DNA of 16,979 nt from Chloroflexota bacterium (lineage in GTDB: Bacteria > Chloroflexota > Dehalococcoidia > E44-bin15), in contig JADFVG010000028.1 of the NCBI GenBank assembly GCA_015222405.1, positions 1-16,979 of the forward strand, given 5' to 3'. Position numbers and translations under genes: made by a program. Shown in pieces: positions 14,051 through 16,979 of the stretch (positions are counted from its first letter, which is position 1; each line of letters begins with the position of its first letter). Below the pieces are notes generated by a model. It was not told where the DNA came from. It worked only from the letters and a program-made list of their open reading frames with translations, and ran no database searches.

Positions 14051-16696
14051 TCAGGTTTTCGCTATTCTTATCGCAGACACCTTCAGTTCAGGGGTTTTAG
14101 ACGATGCATCCAGCGTTGAATTGGTCAGCAGATTCGCCGGTCTCTCAGCGAAGTTTGAGCTCATGCATACTACCCCCGGGGGTGAAGCCTCTGTTATCTT
14201 TGCTTTGACCTTGACGACGCCCCGCCGTGAGATTACCCGCACCGATTCACCATCGGCAACCCCGAGATTGGCAGCATCCAGGGGATTGATCTCCACCAGT
14301 TCCTCGGGTCGCAATGTGTTAAGCCCCTTCACCTTTCGGCTCATGTTGCCCTGGTGATAGAGGCTGCGCTCAATGGTGAGCATCAGGGGATACTCATCAT
14401 CTGGCTCTTCTGCTGGTGGCCGATAAACTAAAGGCGTAAACCTGCCCTTTCCCCGGATGAAGGTCTTGGTGTGGAGGCGTGGGGTTCCCGGGCGGTTCTT
14501 TGACGGGCAGGGATATTGTATGCCCCCATCCTCCAGGCGCTGGTGGGAGATGCCACCATAGCTGGGCAAAAGACTTGCCACCTCGTCCATAATCTGTGAC
14601 GGGTGCTCAAAATCGAAGCCCGTGGCCCCCATTTTTTGGGCAATCCGGCACGCAATCTGCCAATCAGGCCTGGAATCGCCTATGGGCTCGATGGCCTGCC
14701 GCACCAGCTGCACCCTGCGCTCGATATTGGTGAAGGTTCCATCCTTCTCGGCGAAGCTCGCTGCCGGCAACACCAAATCAGCCAGGCGCGCAGTTTGGGT
14801 GAGGAAAATATCCTGAACCACGAGGAATTCCAGTCTCTTCAGCGCCTGTCGAACCTGTTGGATATTGGCCATGTCCAGCGCTGGGTCCGCACCCACAATA
14901 TAGAGCGCCTGTATCCTCCCTTCATTGGCGGTATCCAGCATTTCGCCAAGGGTCAGCCCTGGGTTGGGGCTCAGGGGGCAGCCCCAGGCAGCCTCGAATT
15001 TCTCCCTGATATCGGGGCCGCTGAGCGGCTGATAGTCGGGAAGGAGACCGGGCAGGGCGCCCATGTCACAGGCACCCTGAGCATTGTTCTCTCCCTTGAT
15101 GGGATATATCCCGCTTGAAGCTTGGCCAATGTTTCCAGTGAGCATGGCCAGGTTGGCAAGGGCATAAACGTTTTCGGTGCCGTGGATATGCTGGGTGAGC
15201 CCGGAGCCAAAGAGAATGGTGGCCGGTTTAAGCCCGGCGTAGGTGCGTGCCGCATCCGTTATCAGTTGCTGGGGGACACCGCTGAGCTCCTCGGCAAGCT
15301 TCAGGTCGAATCGGGATAACGACTCTGTTAGGGCATCGAAATTCTCACATCGCGCCTCGATAAATGATAGGTCAGCCAGCCCTTCATCGATGATAATGCG
15401 CATCATGCCCATGAGCAGGGCGAGGTCGCTTCCGGGGCGATTTCTGAGCCACAGACTGGCATGGCGGCAGAGATCGATCTCTCTGGGGTTAGCGATGATG
15501 AGTTTTGCTCCATTCCTCGCCGCCCGCCTTATCCGCTGCCCCAGGATGGGGTGGGAGGATGTGGGGTTGGTTCCGATGACAAAGATGCAAGCCGCACTTT
15601 CGATGTCATCCATGGGGTTGGACATAGCGCCAGCGCCGAAGCTTTCGCCCAGGGCCACCAGGGTGGGGCCATCACGGAGGCGAGCGCTACTGTCGATATT
15701 GTTGCTGCCCATCACCACGCGGGCAAATTTCTGAAGGATATAGTTATCCTCGTTGGTGCTCTTGACCGAGGAGATGAGGCCAAATTTTTCGCCCTTGTAT
15801 TGGGCCAATCTTCGGGCAACAAGTTCGATGGCCTCCTCCCAGGATATCTCCACAAACCCCCTTCCCTTCTTCACCAGAGGTGTGGTGAGGCGATCTTGGT
15901 GGTGAACAAACTCGGCGATGCCGAAACGACCTCTGGCACAGAGGCTGCCCCTGTTCACCGGGTTTTCCTCATCGCCACGAACACTCACGATAACGCCATT
16001 GTCCAGTCCAAGATATATGCCACAGCCCACGGCACAGTAGGGGCAAATGGTCTTCACCTCCTGCTTGGGCCACCTGAGGTTCTTCTCTACCAGGGCACCC
16101 ACGGGGCAGATGGCAACGCACTCCCCACAGGCCTCACAGCTTTCATCAAACATAGGCGTAGCGTCGAAGCCGCGAGAGGTGAAGTTGATAGCATCGGCAC
16201 CTACGATTTCACTGCAAACCCAGACACATTTGCCGCACAGAATGCATTTATTGGGGTCAAGGATGAAGAAAGGATTGCTGGAGTCTATGGCCAGGGACTT
16301 GGGGCTTTTTCTCAAGCGCTGCGGCTTGAGCTTAACCCCCACATGTGCCGCCACCCTCTGCAGCTCGCAGTGGCGGTTCTTGGCGCATGTTCGGCAGTCG
16401 GGGCACTCAGTGGCAATGAGTAGCTCAGCGGCGGTGCGGCGCAGCCGCTTGACCTCAGGAGTGGTGGTGTGCACTACCATCCCCTCGGCTACCGGCTCGG
16501 TGCAGGCGGTCACGGGACCGGGTCGCCCTTCGATCCCAACAAAGCAAAGTCGACAGCCAGCGTGGGGCTCCTTGGCGCGGCGAATGGCACAAAGATTGGG
16601 GATGTAGATGCCATTATCCAGCGCTGCCCACAGCACCTTTTCCCCCTTTGGCGCTTTTATTGGGATGCCGTCGATTGTCAGATTAACCGTATCCAT
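14051..16696 (-). CDS. NuoG/FdhA-like molybdopterin iron-sulfur oxidoreductase, non-canonical active site
   Basis: This gene encodes 881 residues from the ATG at 16694-16696, one base after the NuoF-like stop; an in-frame start 26 codons upstream would lie inside that gene. Domains: 2Fe-2S (C36, C48, C51, C65); a NuoG-like cluster site C98, C101, C104, C110; two-cluster ferredoxin (C151-C161 and C187-C197); molybdopterin domain with its own cluster (C218, C221, C225, C253); C-terminal MopB domain. Overall it resembles the alpha subunit of NAD-linked formate dehydrogenases, including GACDMGALPG and ANLLTNSTLD. But where formate dehydrogenases have Sec/Cys-His it has Arg 341-Asp 342 (SSARLRDGPT), the catalytic Arg is Lys 534 (YPIKGENN), and the relay Lys is Arg 255 (SLCARG). 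Metal-pterin binding looks intact. It should exchange electrons with NAD(P)H through the adjacent NuoF subunit; its substrate is unknown and automated formate dehydrogenase labels should be doubted. Confidence 0.88.
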   Translation of the reverse strand: MDTVNLTIDGIPIKAPKGEKVLWAALDNGIYIPNLCAIRRAKEPHAGCRLCFVGIEGRPGPVTACTEPVAEGMVVHTTTPEVKRLRRTAAELLIATECPDCRTCAKNRHCELQRVAAHVGVKLKPQRLRKSPKSLAIDSSNPFFILDPNKCILCGKCVWVCSEIVGADAINFTSRGFDATPMFDESCEACGECVAICPVGALVEKNLRWPKQEVKTICPYCAVGCGIYLGLDNGVIVSVRGDEENPVNRGSLCARGRFGIAEFVHHQDRLTTPLVKKGRGFVEISWEEAIELVARRLAQYKGEKFGLISSVKSTNEDNYILQKFARVVMGSNNIDSSARLRDGPTLVALGESFGAGAMSNPMDDIESAACIFVIGTNPTSSHPILGQRIRRAARNGAKLIIANPREIDLCRHASLWLRNRPGSDLALLMGMMRIIIDEGLADLSFIEARCENFDALTESLSRFDLKLAEELSGVPQQLITDAARTYAGLKPATILFGSGLTQHIHGTENVYALANLAMLTGNIGQASSGIYPIKGENNAQGACDMGALPGLLPDYQPLSGPDIREKFEAAWGCPLSPNPGLTLGEMLDTANEGRIQALYIVGADPALDMANIQQVRQALKRLEFLVVQDIFLTQTARLADLVLPAASFAEKDGTFTNIERRVQLVRQAIEPIGDSRPDWQIACRIAQKMGATGFDFEHPSQIMDEVASLLPSYGGISHQRLEDGGIQYPCPSKNRPGTPRLHTKTFIRGKGRFTPLVYRPPAEEPDDEYPLMLTIERSLYHQGNMSRKVKGLNTLRPEELVEINPLDAANLGVADGESVRVISRRGVVKVKAKITEASPPGVVCMSSNFAERPANLLTNSTLDASSKTPELKVSAIRIAKT

Positions 16697-16697
16697 T

Positions 16698-16979
16698 TTA
16701 TTTCTTTGAAGGTGGCACCAGGCTGGGAGGCGACAATCTTCTGATTGCATCGTATTGAGGGGGGCAAGCATCAAGGCAGGTTCCGCACTTGACGCACTTC
16801 TCTTGGTCGATGACCTTTATCCCCCTCTTCCCGGTGTATATTGCCTCCACGGAGCAGCTGCCGACACAGGCATCGCAGGACCGTTCGCATTTTTCGGGCA
16901 GGATGTAGTAAGCGATAAGCTCTTCGCAGGCTAGCGCCGGGCAGCGCTTCTCGAGGATATGAGCTTCATATTCGTCGCG
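16698..16979 (-). CDS. NuoF/HydB-like NADH-binding subunit with C-terminal ferredoxin domain (5' part outside the window)
   Basis: Only the last 93 residues are present; the stop is TAA at 16698-16700. The fragment begins with RDEYEAHILEKRCPALAC, the segment after the NuoF cluster domain, followed by two 4Fe-4S motifs. The second is regular (C62, C65, C68, C72 of the fragment; KCVKCGTCLDAC). The first reads KCERSCDACVGSC (C31, C35, C38, C42), CxxxCxxCxxxC, one residue longer than the usual CxxCxxCxxxC. This ending is typical of long NuoF-like subunits of soluble NAD-linked hydrogenases and formate dehydrogenases (HndC/HydB type). With the next gene it would form an NAD(P)H-linked complex; a NuoE-like gene is expected just beyond the window. 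Confidence 0.82.
   Translation of the reverse strand, partial: RDEYEAHILEKRCPALACEELIAYYILPEKCERSCDACVGSCSVEAIYTGKRGIKVIDQEKCVKCGTCLDACPPQYDAIRRLSPPSLVPPSKK

Noticed and set aside
15711..15760. In-frame selenocysteine in the molybdopterin protein
   Set aside because: The aligned position is CGT (Arg), not TGA, and the reading frame contains no internal TGA.
15461..16423. 320-codon plus-strand open frame opposite the molybdopterin gene
   Set aside because: It overlaps well-conserved cofactor domains on the other strand and shows no domain of its own.
16697..16774. Upstream start extending the molybdopterin protein by 26 residues
   Set aside because: These codons lie inside the NuoF-like gene in a different frame; the 2Fe-2S domain begins properly at MDTVNLTIDG one base after that gene's stop.
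1..16979. CRISPR array, phage genes or a defence system
   Set aside because: No regularly spaced direct repeats, integrase gene or recognised defence domain combination is visible. The helicase is of the MrfA/YprA type and has no defence partners beside it.

Overview
The window looks like the chromosome of an anaerobic bacterium, most likely a Chloroflexota lineage near Dehalococcoidia. That placement is an inference from the gene set and protein style, because no rRNA or other phylogenetic marker is present. Promoters of the TTGnnn/TATAAT type and strong GGAGG ribosome binding sites point to Bacteria. Several of the genes (homocysteine synthesis by DUF39, NIL-ferredoxin and COG2122; a two-gene SUF-like module; AmrS) belong to families shared with methanogens and other strict anaerobes.

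Layout, left to right. Bases 1-63 may hold the tail of a transposase. A promoter and a long, probably structured leader precede a small double zinc-ribbon gene that ends at a good intrinsic terminator. A plus-strand run follows: DUF503, an MrfA-like DEAH helicase, CorA, a queuosine-precursor (VUT/YhhQ) transporter, a Mut7-C protein and an AmrS-type radical SAM enzyme. Bases 6681-10779 hold a minus-strand operon read from a promoter at 10831-10803, in the order cysK, cysE, DUF39, NIL-ferredoxin, COG2122 (UPF0280). Divergent from it on the plus strand are a SufC-like ATPase and a SufB/SufD-like scaffold, then a ROK sugar kinase. The right end is minus strand: a NuoF-type subunit cut by the window edge, followed by a large NuoG/FdhA-like molybdopterin iron-sulfur protein.

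Together the central block is a sulfur-assimilation island. CysE and CysK make cysteine from serine and sulfide, the DUF39/NIL/COG2122 trio is expected to make homocysteine from aspartate semialdehyde and sulfide, and the SufC/SufBD pair assembles iron-sulfur clusters, which the ferredoxins, AmrS and the large molybdopterin protein would consume.

The most unusual observation concerns that molybdopterin protein. By sequence it belongs with NAD-linked formate dehydrogenases, but the three residues that define formate dehydrogenase catalysis (Sec/Cys, His, Arg) read Arg, Asp and Lys, and the His-liganded cluster site has become an all-cysteine motif. It is probably not a formate dehydrogenase, and its substrate is unknown.
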